Assembly (NCBI RefSeq): GCF_001875725.1
Contig: NZ_MLCQ01000030.1
Location: forward strand, 1 to 35,324
Reading direction: 5' to 3'
Length of the DNA stretch: 35,324 bases
From: Corynebacterium sp. NML140438
GTDB taxonomy: Bacteria > Actinomycetota > Actinomycetes > Mycobacteriales > Mycobacteriaceae
Part shown: positions 16,340 through 24,104 of the stretch, in pieces
How positions within the stretch are numbered: position 1 is the stretch's first letter
Layout of the letters: each line of letters opens with the position of its first letter
Translations under genes and position numbers: made by a program
The notes under the pieces: model-generated
The model's input: only the letters and a program-made list of their open reading frames with translations
Databases searched by the model: none
What the model was told of the DNA's origin: nothing

Positions 16340-17361
16340 CCATCCGCAACCTCCTCAACACCATCAACCTCGACGCCGACCCCTGCGAACTCATCGTCAT
16401 CCTCGGACGCTCCGGAGCAGGCAAAACCACCATGCTCAAAGCCCTCGCCGGACTCACCAACGCCCCCGGACACATCACCATCGACGGCCAACCCATCCAC
16501 CACCTCCCACCCCACAAACGCCCCATCACCATGATGATGGACCACCCCGCCCTCTTCCCACACCTCACCATCACCGACAACATCCGATTCACCGGCGCCA
16601 ACCACGACGCCGTCAACGTCGCCATGCTCAGCCTCGGCATCGACGACCTCGCACACCGCTACCCCCACCAACTCTCCACAGGCCAACAACAAAAAGTCGC
16701 CCTCGCACGCGCCCTCGTCCAACAACCCACCCTCATGCTCTTCGACGAACCCCTCGCCCACGTCGACACATACTCATCCGAACAACTCAAACAACAAATC
16801 CTCCGCACCCACCAACGACTCGGCAGCACCACCCTCTACGTCACCCACGACATCGACGAAGCCTTCTCCATCGCCGACCGCATCATCTACCTCACCAACA
16901 GCCACATCACCCAAGACGCCGCACCCCAAGACCTCCGCGAACAACCCGCCACCGTCGAAATCGCCCGTCACCTCGGCGCCACCATCTTCATCCCCACCAC
17001 CGGCACCATCACCCACACCCACTACGGCACAGCAACCGCACACGTCACCCTCCTCGGCCAACACCACACCATCCCAGCCGAACCCACCCTCACCACCAAC
17101 GACACCCTCGTCGCCATCGGCTACCCCACCAGCGCAACCGCCACACCCACCGGCCAACAAGCCCGCCACCTCACCGACAACATCGGCCAAATCACCCGCA
17201 GCGTCTACATGGGGGAATATCAAGAAGTTGGCATTGAAACGTCCTACGGGAGAATCGTCCTCCACTGCGACCCCGACGCCCCACTCGCCTACACCGCCCC
17301 CGGCGACGAAGTCCACATCCACCTCGACCCCGCCAAAATGTGGTGCACCCGGGCAGGGTAG
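16327..17361 (+). CDS. ABC importer ATP-binding protein with atypical motifs
   Basis: The 344-aa partner of the fused permease shows Walker A GRSGAGKTT (about residues 27-35), signature LSTGQQQK (second Gly position Thr), Walker B LMLFDEPLAHVD, and H-loop VTHDIDEA. The C-terminal about 110 residues form TOBE-like beta repeats, as in FbpC/UgpC-type ATPases. Two oddities: the N-terminus lacks the usual aromatic A-loop before Walker A, and the Q-loop reads MMMDHPALFPH, with Asp where Gln is expected. GAAAGGA precedes the ATG at 16327. Codon use is extremely C-ended until about 17200 and relaxes in the last 150 bp. It is the last gene of the locus. Confidence 0.87.
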   Translation: MAAITIRNLLNTINLDADPCELIVILGRSGAGKTTMLKALAGLTNAPGHITIDGQPIHHLPPHKRPITMMMDHPALFPHLTITDNIRFTGANHDAVNVAMLSLGIDDLAHRYPHQLSTGQQQKVALARALVQQPTLMLFDEPLAHVDTYSSEQLKQQILRTHQRLGSTTLYVTHDIDEAFSIADRIIYLTNSHITQDAAPQDLREQPATVEIARHLGATIFIPTTGTITHTHYGTATAHVTLLGQHHTIPAEPTLTTNDTLVAIGYPTSATATPTGQQARHLTDNIGQITRSVYMGEYQEVGIETSYGRIVLHCDPDAPLAYTAPGDEVHIHLDPAKMWCTRAG

Positions 17362-17389
17362 GGGCTTTGGTGTCTCGTCGGGTGGGCTG

Positions 17390-17480
17390 AGTGACAAAAG
17401 ACGCACTCATTAACACATAGCCCTTTTTCTACCTGCACGTTTGAATGGCTAGATGATTTAGGGTTGCGTCTTTTGTCACT
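17390..17480. repeat. Dispersed hairpin repeat, copy 5 (91 bp)
   Basis: AGTGACAAAAGACGCA (17390-17405) and TGCGTCTTTTGTCACT (17465-17480) are perfect inverted repeats, although both differ from the commoner arm by one base: a paired change. The interior matches copy 2. It lies between the convergent ATPase gene and ABC exporter gene. Confidence 0.9.
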
Positions 17481-17501
17481 GGGACCAGGGGGCCAGGCAG
17501 G

Positions 17502-19454
17502 CTAGTCCTCGGCGAAACCGGCCTGGTTGAGCTCCCAGTAGGCGCCGCGACGGGCGAGGAGGGAGGCGTGATCGCCTTGCTCGACGATGTGGCCGTCCTG
17601 CATGACCAGGATGAGGTCGGCGTCGCGGATGGTGGAGAGCCTATGGGCGATAACGAAGCTGGTGCGGTCGGCCTGGAGGGCGGCCATGGCGTGCTGCACC
17701 ATCAGCTCGGTGCGGGTGTCCACGCTGGAGGTGGCTTCATCGAGGATGAGCAGGGACGGCTTCGACACGAAGGCGCGCGCGATCGTGATGAGCTGGCGTT
17801 CGCCGGCGGAGAGGGCGCCGCCGTCCTGGTCGATGACGGTGTGGTAGCCGTCGGGGAGGGTGTGCACGAAACGGTCGACAAGGGTGGCTTTGGCAGCGGC
17901 GCTGACGTCCTCGTCGGTGGCGTCGAGGCGGCCGTAGCGGATGTTTTCCAGGATGGTGCCTTCGAAGAGGGTGGCGTCCTGAAGCACCATGCCGACCTGG
18001 CTGCGCAAGTCCTGGCGAGACATCGACTGCGTATCGACGCCATCAAGGAGAATCTGGCCCGAGTCGATGTCGTAGAAGCGCATTAACAGGTTGACCAGGG
18101 TGGTTTTGCCGGCGCCGGTCGGCCCGACGATGGCGACCTTCTGGCCCGGCTGCACCTCCAGGTTGAGGTCCTGGATGAGGGGAGTGTCGGTGTAGGAGAA
18201 GTGGACGGCGATAAATTGGACGTGCCCGGAGGCGCGCTTGGGGGTGGGGTGTGACTCGCGGGGTTCCTCGGGGGCGTCGAGGAATTCGAAGACGCGCTCG
18301 GCGGAGGCGACGCCGCTTTGCACCATCTGGGCCATGCCGCCGAGCTCCCCGAGCGGCTGGTTGAACTGGCGCGAATACTGGATGAACGCCGTCGCCGCGC
18401 CGAGCGTCAGCGAACCATTCGCCACCTTCAGGCCGCCGAAAACCGCGATGAGGACGTAGGACAGGTAGGAGATGAACTGCATGACCGGCATCATCAGCCC
18501 AGAGAGGAACTGCGCGGAGGCGGAGGCGGTGTAGAGGTCGTGGTTGCGGGCGTCGAAAATTTCTTGAGAGGAGTCCTGGCGGCCGAAGAGCGTGATCACC
18601 TCGTGGCCGGAGAACGACTCCTCGATGTGCCCGTTGAGCTGGCCCGTTGCGCGCCACTGCTGCTTGAAGTGCCGCTGCGACCGCTTACCGATCACCCCAA
18701 CCACCAGCGCCGTCAGCGGAATCGAGACGAGGGCAAGCAGGGTGAGCTGCCACGACACCGTAAACATCATCGCCATGATGCCCAGCACCATCAACACCGA
18801 CTGCAACGCCTGCGACAGCGCCTGCTGCAACGTCTGCTGCACATTATCGACGTCGTTCGTAGTGCGCGACAGGATGTCACCGCGCTGGCCGCGGTCGAAG
18901 TAGCTCAGCGGCACCCGGTTCAGCTTCGCCTCCACCCGGGCACGCAGGCGGTAAATCTCGCGCATGACCATGCGGTTCAGCAAGAAACCCTGCAGCCACA
19001 TCAGCAGGCTCGCGCCGACGTAGAGCGCCAGCACCGCCAGGATCAGCTCGCCGAGGCGCGAGAAATCGACGCCCACACCAGGGGTCACATCCATCCCGGA
19101 AAGCATGTCCGCGAACGTGTCCTGGCCGCCCGCGCGCAACCCCTCAATCACCTGCTCCTGGGTCGCACCGGCCGGCAGGTGGGCGCCGATCGCGCCCGAA
19201 AAGATGACGTCCATGGCGTGGCCCATCACGCGCGGAGCGTACACATTCAGCCCGACGGACACGCACACCAGCGCCACCACCAGCGCAAACATCGCCTTGT
19301 GCGGGGCCAGCAACCCGACCAGCCGCTTCGCCGACGGCCAGAAGTTCTTCGCGGAGCGCGGGGCGCCACCGTGATGGCCGCCCATGGAGCCCTCAAGCTG
19401 TTGGATTTCCTCGTCGGTGAGTTCGACGTGGTCCTTACTTTGGTGCACGGCCAT
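17502..19454 (-). CDS. ABC exporter half-transporter (active ATPase site)
   Basis: The 650-aa protein is an ABC-type multidrug or lipid exporter half. After a hydrophilic N-terminus with a Gly/His stretch (GGHHGGAPRS), about six membrane helices span residues 50-350. The ATPase domain shows Walker A GPTGAGKTT, the signature LSAGERQ, and Walker B LLILDEATSSVD with the catalytic Glu. ATG at 19454 overlaps the stop of the upstream half-transporter (TAATG), so the two probably form a heterodimer. It shares the operon promoter upstream of 21187. The substrate cannot be read from the sequence. Confidence 0.9.
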   Translation of the reverse strand: MAVHQSKDHVELTDEEIQQLEGSMGGHHGGAPRSAKNFWPSAKRLVGLLAPHKAMFALVVALVCVSVGLNVYAPRVMGHAMDVIFSGAIGAHLPAGATQEQVIEGLRAGGQDTFADMLSGMDVTPGVGVDFSRLGELILAVLALYVGASLLMWLQGFLLNRMVMREIYRLRARVEAKLNRVPLSYFDRGQRGDILSRTTNDVDNVQQTLQQALSQALQSVLMVLGIMAMMFTVSWQLTLLALVSIPLTALVVGVIGKRSQRHFKQQWRATGQLNGHIEESFSGHEVITLFGRQDSSQEIFDARNHDLYTASASAQFLSGLMMPVMQFISYLSYVLIAVFGGLKVANGSLTLGAATAFIQYSRQFNQPLGELGGMAQMVQSGVASAERVFEFLDAPEEPRESHPTPKRASGHVQFIAVHFSYTDTPLIQDLNLEVQPGQKVAIVGPTGAGKTTLVNLLMRFYDIDSGQILLDGVDTQSMSRQDLRSQVGMVLQDATLFEGTILENIRYGRLDATDEDVSAAAKATLVDRFVHTLPDGYHTVIDQDGGALSAGERQLITIARAFVSKPSLLILDEATSSVDTRTELMVQHAMAALQADRTSFVIAHRLSTIRDADLILVMQDGHIVEQGDHASLLARRGAYWELNQAGFAED

Positions 19455-21187
19455 TAGTTCGCCTCCACAGTCTGCTGGGAACGAACAATTTCCTGATACG
19501 TCGGCGAAGACTCCAGCAGCTCATCGTGGGTGCCGCGGGCCACGATACGGCCGGCGTCGAGAACCAGGATCTGGTCCGCGTTTTGGATCGAGCTGACACG
19601 CTGCGCCACTACGATCACCGTCGCGTCGGCGACGTGCTCGGCGAGCGTCTTCCGCAACCGTGCATCCGTGGTCATATCGAGGGCCGAGAAAGAATCATCG
19701 AAGAGGAGGACACCGCGCTGCTCCACGATCGCGCGCGCAATACAGAGGCGCTGACGCTGCCCGCCGGACACGTTCGTGCCGCCCTGGGAAATCGGCATCT
19801 CGAGGTCATCCACGAAGGTGGCCTGCGCGATCTCGAGCGCCCGCCACAGCTGCTCATCCGTCGCATCCGGGCTGGCCACACGCAAATTCGACGCCACCGT
19901 CCCCGAAAACAAATACGGCTTCTGCGGCACCATCGCCACCGCATCCACCAATTGAGCACGGCTTAACGACGCCACATCCCGACCACCAAGCAGCACCCGA
20001 CCGCCCGTCGGCGCATACAGGCGCGGAATCAACCCCAACAACGTCGACTTGCCCGAACCCGTCGAACCGATAATCGCGGTTGTTTCGCCAGGATTGGCCT
20101 GAAAGGAAATGCCGTCCAACACCGGCTCCTCCGCGCCCGGGTACGTGAAGGTCACGTCCTCGAACGTGACGGTGCTGTTGGTGCTGTTTGTCGGGGCGGC
20201 TGCGCTGGCTGCGCTGGCCGGTGGCTCGATCAGCGACGGCTCGTGCTTCAACACCTCCGTAATACGGGAAGCGCACACCAGGGCGCGCGGGAGCATCATC
20301 GCCATGAACGCGCCCATCATCACCGCCGCGAGGATCTGCAGCAGGTACTGCAAGAACGCCGTCAACGACCCGACCTGCACCTCACCCGCATCCACGCGGT
20401 GGCCGCCAAACCAGAGGACCGCTGCCGTCGCCAGGTTCAAAACCAGCATGATCAGCGGGAACATCATCACAAACAAATTGCCGATCCGCAGACTCAACCG
20501 CGTGAGGTCGGCATTGGCGGCGTCGAAACGCTCGGACTCGAACTCCTCCCGCGTAAACGCGCGCACCACACGCACGCCCGCGATCTGCTCACGCAGCACA
20601 CCATTAATACGGTCAATCTTCGACTGCATCGAACGGAACAACGGAAGCAGCAGACCGATCAGCGCCGCCACGACCACCGCCAACACAAGCACAGAGACAG
20701 CGACCAGCCAGCTCATCCCCGGATCCTCCCGAACCGCCATGACCACGCCACCAACCATCATGATCGGCACCGCAACCATAAAGTTCAGGAACATCAAGAA
20801 CACCTGCTGGACCTGCTGCACATCATTCGTCCCGCGCGTAATCAGCGTCGCCGAACCGAAGTGCGACATGTCCTCCGCCGAGAAGCGCGACACCCGGCCA
20901 AACACCTCCTCGCGGATATCGCGACCCGTGCCCATCGCGGCCCTCGACCCGAACCAGACCGCCGCACACGCCGCGATTACCTGCACAAACGCCACGGCCA
21001 GCATCACGCCGCCGGTACGCCAAATGAAGGGGACGTCACCTTGGGAGACGCCTTCGTCGATAATTTTTGCATTCAGGCTGGGCAGGTAGAGCGTCACCGC
21101 AGTCGTGATTGCCTGCAGCAACACCACCGCGAGCATCGCACCACGGTACGGGCGCGCATGCCGACTGAGGAGCCTTAGAAGGTCCAT
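19454..21187 (-). CDS. ABC exporter half-transporter (degenerate ATPase site)
   Basis: The 577-aa first gene of the exporter operon has six membrane helices (about residues 15-310), then an ATPase domain with Walker A GSTGSGKST, signature VSGGQRQR and Walker B VLLFDDSFSALD. The residue after the Walker B Asp is Asp rather than the catalytic Glu, the usual sign of the weak site in heterodimeric exporters; the partner at 17502-19454 has Glu. A low-complexity Ala/Ser/Asn/Thr linker (ASAASAAAPTNSTNST) precedes the ATPase domain. AAAAGGA lies 6 nt before the ATG at 21187. Confidence 0.9.
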   Translation of the reverse strand: MDLLRLLSRHARPYRGAMLAVVLLQAITTAVTLYLPSLNAKIIDEGVSQGDVPFIWRTGGVMLAVAFVQVIAACAAVWFGSRAAMGTGRDIREEVFGRVSRFSAEDMSHFGSATLITRGTNDVQQVQQVFLMFLNFMVAVPIMMVGGVVMAVREDPGMSWLVAVSVLVLAVVVAALIGLLLPLFRSMQSKIDRINGVLREQIAGVRVVRAFTREEFESERFDAANADLTRLSLRIGNLFVMMFPLIMLVLNLATAAVLWFGGHRVDAGEVQVGSLTAFLQYLLQILAAVMMGAFMAMMLPRALVCASRITEVLKHEPSLIEPPASAASAAAPTNSTNSTVTFEDVTFTYPGAEEPVLDGISFQANPGETTAIIGSTGSGKSTLLGLIPRLYAPTGGRVLLGGRDVASLSRAQLVDAVAMVPQKPYLFSGTVASNLRVASPDATDEQLWRALEIAQATFVDDLEMPISQGGTNVSGGQRQRLCIARAIVEQRGVLLFDDSFSALDMTTDARLRKTLAEHVADATVIVVAQRVSSIQNADQILVLDAGRIVARGTHDELLESSPTYQEIVRSQQTVEAN

Positions 21188-21422
21188 GAACGGTCCTTTT
21201 CAGATTGTGGAAGTGGAAAGTTTGATTGTAGGCGTCGTTGTTGAAGCGGGCTTTGAGAGGAGCGGGTAGTGATGAAAAGCTTGCTCGGAAATTCGTGAAC
21301 AGAATTGCATCTTTTGTGACTCGTACCACTCGTTTCGACGCCCACTTCGCCCCCTCCACACCAACCGGGTACGATGGAACACGGTCAGTCACCATTGTCT
21401 GTCTCATTGCTAGTCTCTGACG

Positions 21423-21537
21423 ACAGCAACAGCGTGACGACCTCCTTTCGGGTCTGGTGGGGCCCGAACCTAAAGGGCCTGGTGGGGCCCATGGTGGGGC
21501 AGCCCGCGCGGTACTACGGTACGGCGCGGGCTGTTTT
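21423..21537 (+). ncRNA. Candidate structured RNA with three tandem hairpins
   Basis: No gene fits 21188-21634. Within it, three hairpins follow one another: TTCGGG/CCCGAA (21447-21468), GGGCC/GGCCC (21475-21490), and CAGCCCGCGC/GCGCGGGCTG (21500-21533) followed by TTTT, a terminator. The first two both present TGGTGG in the loop. An extended -10, TGCTAGTCT (21408-21416), lies suitably upstream, so a transcript of about 115 nt is plausible. It could be a small RNA or the attenuator of a lost gene. I see nothing else in this gap apart from the array leader. Confidence 0.4.
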
Positions 21538-21593
21538 GGTTGGGGGTGTGTTTTTGGGCTTAAGGGCTTTAGGGACATTTTGTATGTAAAGCC

Positions 21594-21602
21594 TGCTAAT
21601 CT
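21594..21602 (+). promoter_or_regulatory. CRISPR leader promoter (extended -10)
   Basis: TGCTAATCT is an extended -10 motif 33 bp before the first repeat, pointing into the array. GGGACA (21572-21577) is a weak -35 candidate at 19 nt. It supports rightward transcription of the array. Confidence 0.5.
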
Positions 21603-21634
21603 GGCCCTCATCAGGCTCATCCCCGCGGGCGCGG

Positions 21635-22823
21635 GCTGGGGTTCAGTTCCCAAACACCCTGATAGACTTCGGAGTGGACGGGTCGAATTCTTCCCGCCGC
21701 TGGGGTTCAGTTCCCAAACACCCTGATAGACTTCTCCGCGCCTACGTTCGGCGCGTCAGGTGGCTGGGGTTCAGTTCCCAAACACCCTGATAGACTTCTC
21801 ACCAGGCAGCCACATGCCAGCGCGCAGCTGGGGTTCAGTTCCCAAACACCCTGATAGACTTCGAAATCACGACCGAATGGGGCGCGAAGCGCTGGGGTTC
21901 AGTTCCCAAACACCCTGATAGACTTCCACCTTGCAGCTGATGATGTTGTCGGCAGCTGGGGTTCAGTTCCCAAACACCCTGATAGACTTCCAGACGGTCG
22001 CGGATATCGGGTTTGACTGCTGGGGTTCAGTTCCCAAACACCCTGATAGACTTCACTCACGGCTTCCACCAGGTTGATGCCAGCTGGGGTTCAGTTCCCA
22101 AACACCCTGATAGACTTCCTGATCTACGACTCACCAGGCTGGACAGGCTGGGGTTCAGTTCCCAAACACCCTGATAGACTTCAAATCTTGAAAAGAAAGG
22201 GCCCGAAATAGCTGGGGTTCAGTTCCCAAACACCCTGATAGACTTCCAGCTTGAGTGAAGCACCGTTGGGCAGTGCTGGGGTTCAGTTCCCAAACACCCT
22301 GATAGACTTCACACTGAGCAAACACACACCGCTACCGAGCTGGGGTTCAGTTCCCAAACACCCTGATAGACTTCGAATCGCGCACGATCGACCCGGACAA
22401 TAGCTGGGGTTCAGTTCCCAAACACCCTGATAGACTTCCCCGAGCAGGTTTGCAAGTCCTGGTCAGGCTGGGGTTCAGTTCCCAAACACCCTGATAGACT
22501 TCTATTCGAGAAACGTCCTAAACTCTCTCCGCTGGGGTTCAGTTCCCAAACACCCTGATAGACTTCATCCGTCGCAGCGAATGGATCGCACCCAGCTGGG
22601 GTTCAGTTCCCAAACACCCTGATAGACTTCGAAAACGACGAGGGAGACGAAGCCAAGTGCTGGGGTTCAGTTCCCAAACACCCTGATAGACTTCCCAAGG
22701 AGCACACGACGGTATGACGAGACGCTGGGGTTCAGTTCCCAAACACACTGATAGACTTCTGCAAGTTTTCCCCCCGCTCATTATTAAGCTGGGGTTCAGT
22801 TCCCAAACACCCTGATAGACTTC
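21635..22823 (+). CRISPR. Type II-C CRISPR array, 19 repeats and 18 spacers
   Basis: The 36-bp repeat begins GCTGGGGTTCAGTTCCCAAA and ends CACCCTGATAGACTTC. Repeats start at 21635 and every 64 bp after it; spacers are 28 nt except the seventeenth (22695-22723), which is 29 nt. Only repeat 18 (22724-22759) carries a change (CACCC to CACAC). The repeat's first 17 bases pair with the anti-repeat of the tracrRNA at 27505-27521, and the orientation matches the guide RNA of C. diphtheriae Cas9, so crRNAs are read rightward, against the cas genes. The leader is on the left, and the altered repeat lies at the distal end. TGATAGACT at the end of each repeat is an extended -10. Confidence 0.98.
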
Positions 22824-22860
22824 AGGTCCCTCGAAAAATGGCGTCCAAACAGGGTGTTTT
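22805..22860 (+). terminator. Possible terminator built from the last CRISPR repeat
   Basis: AAACACCCTG inside the last repeat (22805-22814) is exactly complementary to CAGGGTGTTT (22850-22859) just beyond the array, and the right arm runs into TTTT (22857-22860). The 35-nt loop is long, so termination is only possible, not shown. Confidence 0.35.
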
Positions 22861-22873
22861 CAGCGTGCCCGCG

Positions 22874-23203
22874 TTAAAAAATTGTCAGTTGAGACGGCTG
22901 TTCCTCGGGGGTGCTCTCCTTAGCATTAGAAAAACGAATAGTTTTCGACCACTGGTGATCCGTCACTGACATGATCCTAATGTCGCCACCAACAGGAAGA
23001 CCCAGCTTTAAAGCTTTGACAGTAGACGAAATCCTTGAAGCTAACGGAAAATACTGCACGTAGACGCTGTATTGTGCTCTGCAGAAGCCTAAGTCAAGCA
23101 AGTCATTTCGAAACCTGGTCGCCTCACGTCGCTGATTGGCAGTCTTTACTGGAAGATCAAACATCACTACACACCACATGGGCTCACTCCCCGTCGCTGG
23201 CAT
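22874..23203 (-). CDS. cas2: CRISPR-associated endonuclease Cas2, type II-C
   Basis: The 109-aa protein forms the Cas1-Cas2 integrase that inserts new spacers. It shows the ferredoxin-like start MWCVVMFDLPV with the conserved Asp, followed by a basic helix (RREATRFRNDLLDLGF) and SVYVQYFP. The start is the ATG at 23203, with GAAAGGA and a 7-nt spacer; longer upstream frames lie inside cas1. It overlaps the 3' end of cas1 by 20 nt and is the last gene of the operon, about 50 bp from the array end. Confidence 0.93.
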   Translation of the reverse strand: MPATGSEPMWCVVMFDLPVKTANQRREATRFRNDLLDLGFCRAQYSVYVQYFPLASRISSTVKALKLGLPVGGDIRIMSVTDHQWSKTIRFSNAKESTPEEQPSQLTIF

Positions 23204-24104
23204 CAGCTGGTCCTTTCCACTGTGGGACAGCAAGATTAGTGATGTTTCCCTCCGCGTAAAGGCCAAATGACTGCGCGAACGACTCAAATACAGTGGAAAC
23301 AGTCTCACCGTTGGCCATGAATGGCGCTGTCTTGATGTACTCGACGAGGTGTTGCTTGTGCAAAGTACCAAAATCCTTTGCAGTATCTAGTTCGCCGAAC
23401 ACCGCATAGTCAACGAAAGGACGGAATGGTTCCATCAGGTCATCGACGAGAGCGAAGCAGTTACTTCTACCACGATGGAAAACACCTAAAGCACCACTAA
23501 GGCCAGCCGCACAGACGGCACGAATTCCGATTCCACGCAACACGGTATAGCCGTAGTCCAATGCAGAATTAGAAAAGTCTATGCCGGAACCCGGTAGTCG
23601 CGAAAACTCTTGCCCTGAGATGGAAGCCCAGTAATGACGTGCAGCTTGCGCTTCTATGTTCGTGGTATCACCAGAAAGAACTAATGCTGGATAACCAGCA
23701 AGTCTGGCATCGACCTGTCCGGTCAATGCATGTGCAGTGACTATCTGGCCAGCGATTTTGGCCTTAATAATTGCAGCCCACGCTCGCTTCCTTGCTGGTT
23801 TCGACATACTCGCTTGCGCATTGGTCCGGGCACCAATACGAGTATGTGTCGACCAAGGATAGGCGCCCGAGACCGGCACGTTCCGCCAGTCACAGACCAG
23901 CATGGCAACATCGTATTCTCCTAGTTTGGCTAGGACTGCTCCGGAGACTGACACCTGCACTCCTACGAGAACTACCGCCAGCTGAGCTATCGGAAGCTTC
24001 GTAGTTGTATCGGTTTGACTGTTAATTACAACCAATTGACCGCGTTCATACCGCAGAGAACCGACCAGCTGTGTGCAGTCAATCACTCTCCAGCCGGGAT
24101 TCAT
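23184..24104 (-). CDS. cas1: CRISPR-associated integrase Cas1, type II-C
   Basis: The 306-aa protein catalyses spacer integration as a complex with Cas2. The metal-binding residues expected for Cas1 are visible: Glu in NIEAQAARHYW (about residue 151), His in GVFHRGRSN (about 210) and the acidic DDLMEPFRP (about 221-225). The start ATG overlaps the cas9 stop (ATGA), so translation is coupled. No csn2 or cas4 follows, which assigns the system to subtype II-C. Confidence 0.96.
   Translation of the reverse strand: MNPGWRVIDCTQLVGSLRYERGQLVVINSQTDTTTKLPIAQLAVVLVGVQVSVSGAVLAKLGEYDVAMLVCDWRNVPVSGAYPWSTHTRIGARTNAQASMSKPARKRAWAAIIKAKIAGQIVTAHALTGQVDARLAGYPALVLSGDTTNIEAQAARHYWASISGQEFSRLPGSGIDFSNSALDYGYTVLRGIGIRAVCAAGLSGALGVFHRGRSNCFALVDDLMEPFRPFVDYAVFGELDTAKDFGTLHKQHLVEYIKTAPFMANGETVSTVFESFAQSFGLYAEGNITNLAVPQWKGPADASDGE

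Noticed and set aside
21269..21321. Possible seventh, decayed copy of the hairpin repeat (TGCATCTTTTGTGACT at 21306-21321)
   Set aside because: The right arm matches at 14 of 16 positions, but the left arm is only vaguely recognisable (AGTGATGAAAAGC at 21269) and the spacing is short.
21374..21589. 71-aa frame containing VWWGP as a trp leader peptide
   Set aside because: The frame runs through the terminator hairpin and into the array leader, no trp gene follows, and only two Trp codons are present; kept only as an alternative reading of the RNA candidate.
22539..22781. 80-aa leftward frame with repeated peptide units near VWELNPST
   Set aside because: It is only the translation of CRISPR repeats and spacers.
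22824..24104. csn2 or cas4 gene that would make the system II-A or II-B
   Set aside because: Only cas2 and cas1 lie between the array and cas9; there is no room for a fourth cas gene.
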